DNA from: Pieris napi
Taxonomy: Eukaryota; Arthropoda; Insecta; Lepidoptera; Pieridae
Direction: 5' to 3'
DNA: 64,000 nucleotides
Assembly: GCF_905475465.1 (NCBI RefSeq)
Contig: NC_062247.1
Coordinates: forward strand, 9,362,001 to 9,426,000
Position 1 is the first letter of the stretch, and every line of letters starts with the position of its first letter. Made by a program: the position numbers and the translations under genes. The notes under the pieces were generated by a model. That model saw nothing but the letters and a program-made list of their open reading frames with translations. It was not told the origin of the DNA and did not search any database. Positions 27,979 through 40,452 of this stretch are shown in pieces.

Positions 27979-30965
27979 ATGAGACAAGTTGGTAAATATT
28001 TTAAAATTATTATTAAATAAGTTTTGTGACGACGTATAAGTTTATTAATTTAAAATAATATTTGTTCGGATTCCGTTCAAAAACTGTAACATGTCAAGAT
28101 CGTCTTGCGACAAATTTAAGTTTGAAAAGAATTCAGGACTCATAAATTATTATATTGTAACTTTAACTTTTCGAAGTTGGTGTTATTTATATTGAAAAAA
28201 ATTTAATCTCTAGAACTGTAAACTTTTTTGTTTTCATGTTACTTTAGTTCTTCTTTCAAAAAAAATATTCTTCTTTTAAGTGGAACAGTGTTGGATATTT
28301 CTATAAATAACACTACATTTTATTACAGATTATTGTTCTGGCCGTTGTCATCGCATTAGTGGCGGGAGCAGCCGTACCATCCAAATACTGGAAAACCAGA
28401 CATGACTACTATTCTCCTACCGAAATACTCAATTTGCGCATTGACGTAGATAACATTGGACTCGGAAACAGATACGAGTGAGTTTTTTTTTTAAAGATAT
28501 GGTTATTTGGTCTATAATGTTTGATCTAGATTTGCAAATTACGTTCATAGAATCTAATCTCGAGGTGTGCTTTTAAACATTATATATTCTAGCTTGTTAA
28601 CTATTCAAAATGGTCTAATGGTCTTTGCAAACGGAGATTAAAACGGCTTCTTAAAGTCGAATCATTAAAATTTATTTGAATTCAGAATTTGATATTGTTA
28701 GTAAATGTTTTATTCACCAAAGAGATCAATAGCGAATATTGTTTGTAAATGTCTGTCAAAAAAGACTCTAAAACTGGCTGCCGAAAACTAATCTAGGTAC
28801 GCGACGACATAAAAATAGTTTATGAAAAACTAAAAACGCACGAAACATTATCTTCTATGATAATTAAAGGTAAAAACTAAATTAAATACGTATTGAATCC
28901 CTCACTCATTCTTGATATGAAACACACTCTCGCATTAATTTGCTCTTTTGCCAGATTCGCACGTTATAAGTGATTATAGTACATTTCTCTATTATCTATT
29001 TGTGTTTTTATGTGTTACGTTGCGTAGGTATTTCTTCTACTGGTGTTGCCGAGAAGGGAAAAAGGCAAACTTTATTATTTTAATACCCTGTTCGTTATTT
29101 GCATATATATCATGCAAATCAATATACCTAAAAGTTTTTATGTTGAATAATGCAGGTATAAGAAACGTATACATTTAATAATGATGTCATTTTCGACGTT
29201 TTTATTGTATAATCTTTAAATAAAATTTGTGTGTCCTAAATAATAATCTAATGTCATAGTCGATAGTTTCTTTAATATTCTTGAATAGGAATTTTATTAA
29301 TATCAGAATTTGGTGATCTGGTTGGTTCATGAAATAATTAAGTAGTTTATTACGTAGAATTTAAATTAAACTTATAAGGATCTAAACGAGAACATTATTT
29401 AAATAACTTGACGTTTTGGGCGACAGTAAAACTATTATATTCAAACGTACAGTATACAAAAAAATGTGTGCGTGAACTAGGTGTACACACGTAAGAAGTG
29501 AAACTTCAATATGCAACTTTACAGAAATTGGTTAAATAAAGTTAAATTAGATAAAGTTTAACAAAAGGCTTTTATTATCATAGACATGAATACAAATACA
29601 ATTATTTCATTTTAACTTATTACTGTACTACTATGTAGTACTAAGATTATTACAGAATTCATTAATTGTAATAGAATTATTAGTATCACTATCATTGTTA
29701 TCGTTATTATATATTTTTGTTACTAATGGCTTCGAATCTCTTCGGATCAACCGTGGTAGGGACAAGAAAAAGATGGCGCGTAACCAAAAAATGTGACAAA
29801 ATATGTGTGTAAATTTTTTTCCAACGCCGATAAAGAAGTTTGACTTCAACCAGCAACATGGCGCGTAACCTGCTACAAAATTTCTCCCATACGTCGATAA
29901 AGAAGTTTCACTTCAAAAGATGGCGCGTAACGAAAAAATGTTACACTAAATTTTTTTCTAACCCCGATAAAGAAGTTTCACGGAAAAATGTGACGCGTAA
30001 CGAAAAAAGGTTATACTAAATTTTTTTCCAACCCCAATAAAGAAGTTCCACTTCAAAAATTCTCGCGTATATTATAAAAAAAAATCAGTTTTTCTTTTTT
30101 AGTTTACATAGGTAATAGGTATGGTTATGACCGTCTCTAGCGTGACCGTTTGGTTAAAAAATACTTTTTGAAGTGAAACTTCTTTATCGGGGTTGGAAAA
30201 AAATTTAGTGTAACATTTTTCGGTTACGCGTCACATGTTTCGGTTACGCGTCACATTTGACCGTTACGCGCGTCTTTTTCTCGTCCCTACCACGGTTGAT
30301 TCGAAGAGATTCTAAACCATTAATAACAAAAATTTATAATAACTATAACAATCATACTAAAAATTATATTACAATTTATGAAATTCTGTAATAATCTTAG
30401 TGGTAATAAGGTAAAATGAAATAATTGTATTATTTGTATTCAAGTCTGTGATTTTAAAAGCCTTTTGTTAAACTTTATCTAATTTAACTTTATTTAACCA
30501 ATTTCTGTAAAGTTAGTTGCATATAGATAATTTTTCGAAAAATAAGGTCATAAAGAAGTTTCACTTCTAACGTGTGTACACTAGTACACGCAAATTTTAT
30601 TATTTATTTATTTAATGAATCTCAATAAACTAAGAAAATAACGATGTAAGGAAAACGTTCAGGCATTAAAAATACTTTCATTCAACAGTTATGAACAAAT
30701 AGACGGCACAAGACAAGAACAAGAAGGAGACTTCACAAACGAAGGACCCGAAGAGGAGGCTATAGTGGTCAAAGTTTCTTTTTCGTGGGTGGCACCAAAT
30801 GGCGTGAGGTACACTGTGACCTACACCTCTGGTGACGAAGGAGACCCAACGTTGGAGGAAGGTCCCGGTTCCGGTCCCGGTTCCGGTCCCGGTTCCGGTC
30901 CCGGTGCCGAACAGGACGAGAGTCCCATTCTTCCAAGTGATCTTTATCCTTCACTATTAGGTTAG
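27979..30965 (+). CDS. Secreted cuticular protein, RR-type
   Basis: Structural protein of the exoskeleton. Three exons: 27979-27987 (ATG AGA CAA), 28329-28477, 30689-30965 with TAG at 30963-30965; 144 aa. A tiny first exon cut inside the signal peptide is usual for insect cuticle genes. Signal peptide: MRQIIVLAVVIALVAGAAVP. The last exon holds a Rebers-Riddiford-like block, YEQIDGTRQEQEG through VSFSWVAPNGVRYTVTYTSG (residues about 55-105), expected to bind chitin, followed by a GPGSGPGS low-complexity stretch and a short tail. The exon 1 donor is uncertain. The better GT (27992) would shift the frame, so I chose GTTGGT at 27988, which keeps the hydrophobic core in frame. TATA box at 27921. 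Intron 2 contains a 1.1-kb MITE. Confidence 0.82.
29464..30593. mobile_element. Fold-back MITE with internal tandem hairpins (1.1 kb)
   Basis: Ends GTGTGCGTGAACTAGGTGTA... and ...GTGTACACTAGTACACGC are inverted copies, each followed by AGAAGTGAAACTTC. The inner left half has at least four units of about 65-75 bp with GATAAAGAAGTTTCACTTC, GGCGCGTAACGAAAAA and AATTTTTTTCCAACCCC. The right half carries the same units inverted (GAAGTGAAACTTCTTTATCG, CGGTTACGCGTCAC). No coding frame. Lies in intron 2 of the cuticular gene. Confidence 0.75.
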
Positions 30966-32865
30966 ATAAATGCGTTGTTATAATTGTAATTAAATTTTTG
31001 TTAGTTAATGTCGTTAGACATAGTTAATGTCGGTTTCATGTACACCCTGTGGCCAAAATGTGTTTAAAATGTTAGATCTGGTATTTGTTAATCGTTAATT
31101 GTTATTAGTGTGTGTAAATCGTCAAAGCCTCTGTGACTACAATTTTTTATCGACGTGAGCAATGTCGAAGACGGTATATTAAATATCAAGGAAATAGATA
31201 TACAAATTGTATGCAAGCAACAAGCGTATCATCATTAGTAGCACCATTAGTTTTTTAAAGTTCTGTTCAAAGAAAAAATCATGACTTTTCAATAATTCTG
31301 ATTAAAGTTCTATTTCCCATATGTGAGGCAGCTCTTTTGACTTGTCTCGGGATTATTCCAGCTCTCACCTCTGCAATGACTGAATTCAATAATTAGGTAC
31401 AAGTATTTAATAGAGCATAGCAGTGTTGGCCTTCAGCGTGCGACTCTAAGACGAAAAATGTACAAGAAAAATCTTTAAATCTAATGAATTAATTATAATT
31501 TATTTCAATTTCTACGGTTGTTAATTGAAATTTGTTGAATTAAACGCCTTAAAACAACTTTCCGATTTTCATACGATCAAGATAGCGTATACCTACTGCA
31601 TTATGCCAGTCGACATTATTTTGCTGCATCTCGCTGTGGGGAGGAGTTAGGAGCAGCATCGTCTTCAATCCTGAAACCAGCTGAAACCTTTTCGCTTTTT
31701 TTAACTTTAAAATTGTATGATGAAACTTAACAGTTATACTTTTTTGGAAATAAACACTGACCACACCCCATCATACACAACGCAAAGCTACATAAAACGT
31801 ACTTTCTTCGGCCAACGTTTTTCATCATTAACATTTTAAAAACAAAATTTTCACTCTCGATTCTAAACTTTATATATTTCCTAAGAATCTTAAGCAACGT
31901 TTTCTAAAGCTGTCTAATGCTCAAAACTAAACTTTGCTTCTTGTGGAACAGTAGGTAGTAAAATTGTAGATTTTATTACCTTAAGTACCTACCTACCTAT
32001 AGTGATAAGTATGTCAAATGAAAGACACAACTGGCCCACGACACAGGGAATCCCAGTGGGGGCTAGTAATTAATATATTATTAACATCTTATGTAATAGG
32101 TAGTTTATTCTACTTGTTCTTTACCTTTTTGGTGTGCTTAGATATTATGTTACCACTGCTTTACCAACGCTCAGAGACGAAATTAATTAACTTAACATCG
32201 GTAAGCATCGAGAACAATAGGTATATTTATAATATTAAATTTTTTACTGACTCCATAATTGTTTTTGTTGTTCTCTGTTGTACCTCTAATATTATGAAAG
32301 AAATTAAGTACTGATTCGTTAATGTTATACGAGGACATGAATATGCTGTAAAATTAAAATTAGGAAATGTTTATGAATCAGAGTTAAAAATAATGTATGC
32401 GATGTAAGTTTAGATGATTATAAAATTTATCTTAGTCGCTTAATCTATGACTTTGATTACATTGAATTATATCTTTTTACGAAAGACATAAATGAACTTA
32501 ATATATAAATAAAGGAAAAAATTTACGAAAGACTAGGCGGTATGGTCGAAAACAAAAATTATCCGTAAGTAAAAAGAATCAAAATAATATATTTTAAGAA
32601 CTCTCCATAGAAACACAGAATAGGGGGAAATTTGTCTTTAAATATTATATTATAATATATTTATTTACTAGTTAAATAACTTTAAATAAGTTAATTTGTC
32701 TCATCTATAGGCACAATTTCTTTGGTCACAGATATCGTTTTGACATTTACTTTTAATCTTTCGGTCTTCTACTATCTTTGCCTCTAGTGAAGTCAAGAGT
32801 TTACAGTGTATGTGCCAATTTAATGTACGATTTTATTTTACGGGTTTTTCAAATAATTTATCGAA
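30966..32865. other. Intergenic spacer, no gene seen
   Basis: AT-rich. Two modest open frames (31549-31764 minus, 32018-32314 plus) show no recognisable domain or splice partners, and I do not call them. The cuticular 3' UTR lies at the left side; ATTAAA near 31302 is a possible poly(A) signal. Confidence 0.5.
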
Positions 32866-35800
32866 ATGTATGATCCCGCTAGTGATGGCGTTGATCTTAA
32901 ATCTTGCAGAATATGTTTAACAACAAAGAAACCGCTGTGTCCACTATTTAAATACAAATTATCAGGAAATTATGCTGAAATGTTGACGGCAATTGCTAAT
33001 GTCAAAGTAAGTTATTCTGACCTACCTATTTTATTTAGGATTTTTGGCTTTTATTGTTATGAACCGATATATAAATATTTATTATTTGTATGTTTCGCAT
33101 GTTATATTTAAAGAACGCTGCCATGATATACAATAATTCCTCGTATGGTAATAGATTTCGCATTGTAACCTACATTCTTGATATAACTTATAATGTATTT
33201 ACATTGTATATGTTGATTGAAATTTACTGAAATATAAGTAACTGCCCCGCGGTTTCACTCGCGTAGTGGATAGTCTACTAAGTCGGACTATAGATATATT
33301 TTTGTTATGATAAAAGTTTTATTTTACTTAGTTTTTAATTACTTCTTTCAAATTATTAGATACAGAAATACTTAAATTCATAATCTAATCAATATACAGA
33401 TTTTACTTAACAAAAAATATAAATGTTATATATTTTTTAATTTGTAACATCATTTACGTAGACATTAGTATATTTAAAAATACTCTACAGGTATTGAAAA
33501 ATTCTTGATTTCAATATTTTTTTTTTAATCAGTCCAGGAATGATTAGCTTGATAAATTGTTATAATTAAAAACAAAACTGTTAAATGCTTAAATTTATTC
33601 TATAATATTAGAGAAGATATTTATTTATGGAACTAAACTATGTCTTAGAACTTCCCTATGCACAACATTTGACATAGTTTTGTTTTGTGGCAGCAAAATA
33701 ATTTAATGTTTAGGAGTTCCAACTTGGAATAGGCCAAAATACAATTTGCCCTATGGGTTGGGTATGGGCTAAAGGGTAAATGGTACGGGTAAACATTCTT
33801 TTTATTGGTATTGATACATTCTATAATACTGTAAAATTGTTTTTTGTTCTATTATCAATAGTTACCACAACACACGCAATGGCAGATTTTTGATCATACT
33901 ATGCATTTTTATTAGGGATTTAAAAAAAAATATATAGCCTATGTTAGTGAGTGAAGATGCAGCTTTCTTATGGTGAAATAATTTTTGAAATTGGACCTGA
34001 ATTTTTGTGTGAAAATGTTACAATCATACATACAAAAATTCAAATGTTTCCTCTTTATAATATTAGTATAGATTAAATTACTTGTATTTTATAGTTAATT
34101 TTAAATGTATGAAAACATTTCTTTTTAGGTATTACCAACTGATGGCCTTCCTGAAAAAATATGTCTTAAATGTTGCACCACTTTGGAAAAAGCATATCTA
34201 CTTAAAACTGTTGCGGAAAGGTATTAAAGAATTTGTTATTGTAAAAAGCTGTAATTATAAAAAAATAACTAAATATTTTTTTATTTCTAGGTCTGACAGA
34301 AAAATGAGAAAAATTATCCATAGTTTAAAACCAACTGCAAACACAAAGAAAATAGCATTTAATTCCCTTACTGATATCAAAGATGAGATTGGACCGCTTG
34401 TTAAATCAGAGCCAGGAATGGAGGTGGAAATAGATGTCCTTGCACCAAATTGTGTTCCTAATGCAGAGCCGGTTGATGGTAAAGATATTATAATTGCAAA
34501 CACAGTTATAAGGAAGGTAGAGAATGATAAAAAATTCAAAGTAGAAAATACAGATTTTGATGTAAGTATTATTGAATTTGAGCCTCACATTTTAAATTAT
34601 GTTTCAAATCATTAAATTGTCTATGAAACAAATAGTAAAAAATAATATTGTTGTCACCCAAAACATCAAAATCCAACTTCTTGTTTTTAGTCATGGCAAG
34701 GAAATTTAAAAAAAAGTCCTACCTTCATGGGTCAAAATATGCATTTAATGTAAACATTAAAATGCCACAAACGGGTCACAACATTTTTTTCTTTTTGTTT
34801 TCTGGGAGTTGTATATCTTGAAACACATACAGGGGCCTTAGTCAAGATGCCTTAACAGTAGTTAATGTAGAAAGTCAAACACTAAATTTGTATGAAAACT
34901 TTTCGACACGAACTGTCATTTCCATACAAATTTAGTTTTCGACTTTCTACATACACCCCAGTTCATGTAAATAACTTTGGTAAATATTCCGTATCGCGGC
35001 ACCAGCGATTTTGAGGCTGATTTTTTTTTACAGTCGCGTTATGATCTGTAAACATCATTACTAGTATTGTTATGATGGCGCATGAAAAAAAAATTCAATT
35101 TATTTAAAAAATATGTATACTAACCTAACCTAACCGAACAATATTAATAATAGGTTTTTTGGACAGCTCCGGCGCTGCGAGAAATGCAGTCCCTCCGCCC
35201 TTGGGTACCAAAGCACAGGTATTTTATGCCTGTGCTTTGTTACAGCGGGTGGGGGCTGCTCTTCCTCCGCGTCTCCGACTATTTATATACACTCTAGGGG
35301 TAAGGCAGACAAGATAATGTGGATAGTGGGGTGCTCTGATTCTGTTTTGGGTACTTTTTGATTGTTTTTTTTGGCAAAAAAAGTCATGCGCCATCATAAC
35401 AACACTAGGTATGGTGCTGAGAGCTCATGATGAAGTCATAAAAAAAATCAGCCTCAAAATCGCTGGTGCCGCGATACGGAATATTTACCATAACTTTTTC
35501 TTTAATATGAAATTTGACTAAACTAAAGTTGCAATTGCAATATATGTAACATAAAAAATTGTTGAGGTATCAAATGTATGTAACATTTGCAATTTTTTTA
35601 ACAGTATGTGTTTAATACAATGTCATTTTATCACTCTGCTTTGTCAGTTCTAGAATAAGATTGTCTCATCTGTTTCAGAATGATTTCTTCACTGATTATG
35701 GTATTGATAATGATGAAGATGATGATTATTTACCACCTTTAGAGAAATCAAAAAGTAAATTTAAGAAACCAAAGTTATGTGATATAAAAGTATTTAATAC

Positions 35801-38800
35801 TAAAGGCAAAAAAACAATTATAAGAAAAGTAAAGGTGGTAAAACAAGTGAAAAATACACATATTGACGGTGACAACAAAAGAACTACAACAATTACATGT
35901 TGTAAGTATCAGTATTAACTTAATTAGTCATTATAAAATTTCAGCTGAACTATTTATTCAAAATATTTATATTTTTTAGTTTGTTTTCGGTTTTTTGATG
36001 ATTTATTTAGAATCAATTGGTCCTTTGTCTTACAGAATATTGTATTCCGTCATCTAAATGTATGATTACGTCATATAAATGAAAATAAACGGATTGAAAA
36101 CAGACTTATACATAGTTTAAATAAAAATTAAAGCGACTTTTTAATTATTATTTATTTATTTATTAACACTTTGTTGCTTAATTATATATATAAAAAAAAA
36201 ATAACAAAATTACAAGTAAAGGAAAGGCAACTGGCGGCCTTATCGCTTTCGAGCGATCTCTTCCAGGCAACCACTGTGAGAAAAGAAAAAAAGAAAATGT
36301 ATTAAATTACATGAGGTAGGCAAAAAGTGCAAAAATACATGTATTACATATACTTGTAAAGAAAAAGAAACTAAACAGGAACAAAAAAAACAAACTAAAC
36401 TAATAAAGGATACATTAAATTTAATTATTATTAATATACTAATATGTAATTGAAATTGAAATTATCTTCTCTCTCTATCTCTATTTATTTCTGAAGAATT
36501 AATTAAATTTTCAGTTCCAATTCTCAAAAATGGAGCAACAGGTCCACCAATACTATTGAAGAGACCGAAAGATGCAACAATAGTTAAACCAAACTCGAAT
36601 GTAGATAAACAGAGAACTGTTCGTGTTTCAAGAGATGCAACTCCTGGAAAACAGAGAGAAAAAATGGTGTGCCCCGTTTGTGGCATTTTAACATTTACGT
36701 TAGGAAATCATATGTTAACACATGAAGGTAAAACTTTTAAATTTTTTACTTGCTCTGGATACAAGTTTGTTGGTAAGATTGAAACATAGTGTTAGCAGTT
36801 TTTCTATGGTATTGATGCAATAAAATTGACTTTTGATTTATAATAATTAAAACTATTCTACATATTAAATATAAACTTTATAATTACTAGATTTGTTTGT
36901 TGACAACTGAACACATTAGCTTTTGTGTCACAGAAACCGATCAGAAGAAAACTATTACTAGTTTTTGTTATAAAAAAATACAAGTCCTTTCTCCAACCAA
37001 CTTTTAATAATTATAGTACTGTAAATACTGTATATTGTGGTTACCAGTTTAGCTAATTTTGTATATGTCAACAAAATGTAAAATTCTAAACACCGTTAGA
37101 TTGTAATCTATCTCGCGAGATTGTGAACTGTCGGAAGATTGTGAACTCAACGTACTGCTTACAATTTAACGTATTATTATTCGGTAGATTGTAATCTATC
37201 GAAGTGAAACCTTCTTGTTGACATTATTAGCTCTAAAACTTTTCTCTAGAACTCAATATGTTTCTCATACTTCTCATACCACCGTTTGCTCTCCATCTTA
37301 CTTACAACTCCGACTACGAAGAAGTCGTTTAATTGTATGGATTAATATATAGGCAACGACACAACATGGCTTTTACTATTGGTAAAAGAACATTCAAAAT
37401 CGGTTTAGTGATGACACCAATTAGCTCACAAACTACCTGTTTATGATAAGAAACTTTTCCTCTTTTCAGAAAAAAAGAAATTCAACTGTACACAGTGCGA
37501 TAGAACATTCTCACTCAAAGCAAACTTGGTTTCGCATATTAAAAAGCATTCCGGTATCAAAGACCACATCTGCGAAGTGTGTGGAGCTGGGTTTTACACA
37601 CAGAAATCTTTACTCAGGTAACCATATATAGAATGTTTAGAAAACAGAAAGAGTTTATCTATTTGAGGTTTTTTTTTTTAATTTAGGTTAGGTTAGGGAG
37701 CGTCACGCTATTTTTGGAGATTATTGACAACCCCCCCCCCCCCCCCATGTAAAAAAAAACCGCGTTATTGATCCCCGCCCCACATCATAACGTTTTACAA
37801 AAGGGGAAACCCCCCCTGTATTCGTTACGTAATACTTGAATTTTTCTTTCAATTTGATTTTATTTGTAGACTAGAACATTCTGGCTGGGTTAATTTAATA
37901 ATATTTCGAATGTGGTACAGCTGAAATACTTAGTCATAATTTGTAAAGCGCGGCAACGTATGATGAGCGGAAGCGCGGAAAATTATTCAAGAATGACAAT
38001 TCTTGACATTGACACATGACAAGAACCTTCATTAATTAGCAGCCGTTATATTTTGGTGTGTTTCTTGAGATAACAAACAATAAATATAGCTTATCCTGAA
38101 TTCGATTCCAGTGAAATAATAACTCTTACGGCTTCCTAAGGACATAGAACTGATCACGAAGTTGCCTTGAAATACAATAAATCTAAGGAATATTACAATT
38201 TGGCTATAGTCTAAGGCTAGTTCTAAAAAAATTAAAATATCGTCTTTTCTATTGCAGACATAATTTGATTCACAAAGGAGAAAGGCCATACCAGTGCGAT
38301 TTATGTTCTAAGAAGTTTATTGCGGTAAGTGTAACCAAAAGTCAAAATCATTTATTCATTTAGTTAACACGATGTACAATAATTATGAACGTCAAAAAGA
38401 AGTACATATTAAATGCTTAATGCTTCTAATTTTACATTTAAAGACGCGGCGTTTCCGGCGACATTTTCGCACGGTATACGGTAAAATATATTTCTCGAAC
38501 ACGGGATTTTCCCGTATGAACGCCGTGTAAACAATATTTAAGTTTTCATATATATTATATTTTCACCTATTCGATAAAATCTCGTATACGGTATACGGGA
38601 AAATAATCGTCGTGAGAACGTGGCCTAATAGATACCGGACTGTTAGTGTTTCGTGTGACAGAGATGACGCTCTACAAAGCGAGTATCTCTTTCTAAAGCA
38701 CGATGCGACTTATAAATGGCCTTGTACTGTACAACTTCTCAATCTTAGCTACTTCGGGCCAGTCAGTAGTTAGACTGGCAGAACCCCTTTAGGTTAGAGG

Positions 38801-39672
38801 ACTTGTTTACCATCCTTTTAAATAAGATTAATAAATTATCCATTTTTTCCAGCGATGCGACTTAACACGCCATTTACGTATTCACGCGGGCTATAAGCCC
38901 TACAAATGTAACACTTGCACGATGTCATTCAACGCAAAGCATCAATTGCAGAATCATGAGCGGATGCACACTGGCGAACGACCTTATAGTTGCGAGGTAA
39001 TTTTTACAACTGTACTTGTACTTTACAATAAATATTTGATATATATATGTATAAATCGGTAATAAATCTAAAGGCTGAGTGCAAGCGACCTGATAAGCGA
39101 TAAAACAGAGATATTCTTTTTTTATTTGTCATTATTAATATTCTATTTTATAATCCTGTTTCTCTAGAATGTTAAACCAAATACAAAATTAAAGTGCATT
39201 TTGCTTAAAGAAATTTTGGATTAAAGGAACGTGTCGCTTGTGTCATTTGAATTGAGATTTTGATTAATAACAATGTGTCAAAATATAACCTATTGTTTAT
39301 TTTTCGTTATATCTTCGAAGCTTCCAGATTTTTTTTATTATAGATGCTTTATCGTTTCTGTGAATTCAATATTCGATAATTCGTATTATATTTTTGTAAT
39401 GTCTGCCTATTATTTTTATTAATTTTCTATTCCAGGTATGCAACGTCGCATTTAGTTATAAGGTTAACTTAAATAATCACGTATACAAAACACACGGTAT
39501 TAATATTAAATTCAAATCAATCCATACGGTGACCGAGGAAGTATTGCGTCGGGAAATGGGAATGCTCAACGAAGCTCGGGTAGCTATAGCGCACATAATT
39601 CCACAACTATCTGAGGTCCCGACACCGGGCGCACATGAAACGGTCCATCATACCACAGACTATAACGTATAG
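32866..39672 (+). CDS. ZAD-C2H2 zinc-finger transcription factor
   Basis: Nuclear DNA-binding protein of the insect ZAD family. Nine exons: 32866-33006, 34129-34220, 34291-34561, 35679-35901, 36515-36727, 37470-37617, 38258-38324, 38853-38996, 39436-39672. All introns are GT-AG, all phases agree; 1536 nt, 511 aa, TAG stop. The N-terminal ZAD has its two zinc-binding pairs CRIC (C14, C17) and CLKC (C59, C62), split by intron 1. Then an acidic, charged linker with an EDDDY patch. C-terminal fingers: a weak first one (CPVC...HMLTH), then CTQC, CEVC, CDLC, CNTC and CEVC fingers with TGERPYSCE/KGERPYQCD-type linkers. ZAD mediates homodimerisation in this family; targets cannot be told. Several introns cut through fingers. 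The start is the first ATG of the exon, with the ZAD beginning 13 residues later. Introns hold MITEs and Helitron fragments. Confidence 0.92.
33243..33746 (-). mobile_element. Non-autonomous Helitron, family G copy 2
   Basis: Reverse-oriented homologue of 27138-27768: ACTCGCGTAGTGGATAG near its left end, CTATTGAAAAATTC-like and TTGTGGCAGCAAAATAATTT blocks. The 3' terminus has lost CTAG (reads GGGGCAGT). In intron 1 of the ZAD gene. Confidence 0.6.
33900..34072 (-). mobile_element. Helitron 5'-end fragment
   Basis: The minus strand starts A|TCTATACTAATATTATAAAG at 34072, nearly the same as the 5' end of the Helitron at 61920. The other end is not identifiable. The 5' terminus is 56 bp upstream of the ZAD gene exon 2 acceptor. 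Confidence 0.5.
34865..34953. repeat. Short hairpin repeat
   Basis: ATGTAGAAAGTCAAACAC and ACTAAATTTGTATG on the left pair with CATACAAATTTAGTTTTC and GACTTTCTACAT on the right. About 90 bp, non-coding, in ZAD gene intron 3. Confidence 0.5.
34979..35489. mobile_element. TIR element with 8-bp target duplication (511 bp)
   Basis: Terminal inverted repeats of about 50 bp: GGTAAATATTCCGTATCGCG at the left, CGCGATACGGAATATTTACC at the right. Perfect 8-bp duplicates ATAACTTT at 34971-34978 and 35490-35497. The middle is GC-richer and contains an AGCACAGG/CCTGTGCT hairpin. No coding frame. Duplication length fits hAT, P or Merlin; the ends do not settle it. Confidence 0.8.
36140..36310. repeat. Interspersed repeat (LINE/SINE 3' end type)
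   Basis: ATTATTTATTTATTTATTAAC-type simple repeat, then GGCAACTGGCGGCCTTATCG and GAGCGATCTCTTCCAGGCAA, a block common in lepidopteran non-LTR 3' ends. In intron 4 of the ZAD gene. Confidence 0.45.
37082..37210. repeat. MITE fragment with TAGATTGTAATCTA palindromes
   Basis: ACCGTTAGATTGTAATCTATC to CGGTAGATTGTAATCTATCG. The block is the reverse complement of 16723-16840. In intron 5 of the ZAD gene. Confidence 0.55.
37696..37840. mobile_element. Internally deleted Harbinger-like MITE
   Basis: Left end GGGAGCGTCACGC, long C run, then TTCGTTACGTAATACTTGAA, but the last CGCTCCC is gone. Only 145 bp compared with 240-282 bp for fuller copies. In intron 6 of the ZAD gene. Confidence 0.6.
38335..38460 (-). 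repeat. LINE 3'-end fragment
   Basis: CAAAAGTCAAAATCATTTATT and TTATGAACGTCAAAAAGAAG match the family at 46940-47160. In intron 7 of the ZAD gene. Confidence 0.5.
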
Positions 39673-39895
39673 AATTTCCATAGACTAAGTCATCACACAG
39701 ACCATGTATAAATATCACAGAGTATACGTGTAGATGTATCGTCAAGTTTTGGTGAAGAGGTTTGCTACCTCTGCTCTATCAATGTACATTTATTAAAGCA
39801 AGTAAAAAGTCGTATGATGTTAAACCGAATCATCTTTTTTGAGATTTTTCCGGATCGATATTTAAAGCAAATGAATTGTGACGTTTTCATTTAGT

Positions 39896-39901
39896 AATAA
39901 A
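39896..39901 (+). promoter_or_regulatory. Poly(A) signal of the ZAD zinc-finger gene
   Basis: AATAAA 224 bp after the TAG stop. Confidence 0.5.
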
Positions 39902-40417
39902 TTATTTAATAATTACTGTTTAATATAAAATATTTGTAATGTGCTATGGATCTTTTATTTCATATTCTAACACGCTAGTATGTATATCCCCTTACGTGTA
40001 TATTTTTCTGTGTCTTCAAAACTATTGCAATTTGAACCGAATAAATCATAAATTTAACATTTATTAATATTAAGTTAGGAAATAGATCATAAGTTGGATG
40101 GTATGGAATGATATTGTCTATGGGAAATATGGTTGATATCTTAAGCAAGTTTGAATTAATGTGTTCCAATCCGACGTGTTTTTGACGGACCGACATTATT
40201 TTAGTGTTTTGACTTGTCTCTGACGTTTGTCTTTTAAGATTAGGATGATTGATTATTATTATTAACTCAAGATTAGATTCTTATACGATAAATTGAGTAA
40301 TTTTATAATTTCACTACACTTGTTAACACACAATTCATAGGTTCAATGTCTTACTTTAAGTTTGTTATATTTCTTTAAAAGGAAACATCGAATTAAATGC
40401 GAATATAATGATAACCT

Positions 40418-40427
40418 TTTATTTATT
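40418..40427 (-). promoter_or_regulatory. Poly(A) signal of PTTH
   Basis: Two overlapping AATAAA on the minus strand, about 30 bp after the TAA at 40453. Confidence 0.6.
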
Positions 40428-40452
40428 TATAGTCTTTAACCTTGTACATAAT

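Noticed and set aside
32018..32314. 98-codon frame with two hydrophobic segments
   Set aside because: AT-rich, no homologue recognised, no promoter or splice partner; the length is reachable by chance.
35122..35138. CCTAA repeats, like the insect telomere repeat
   Set aside because: Only about three units, within the 511-bp TIR element; not telomeric.
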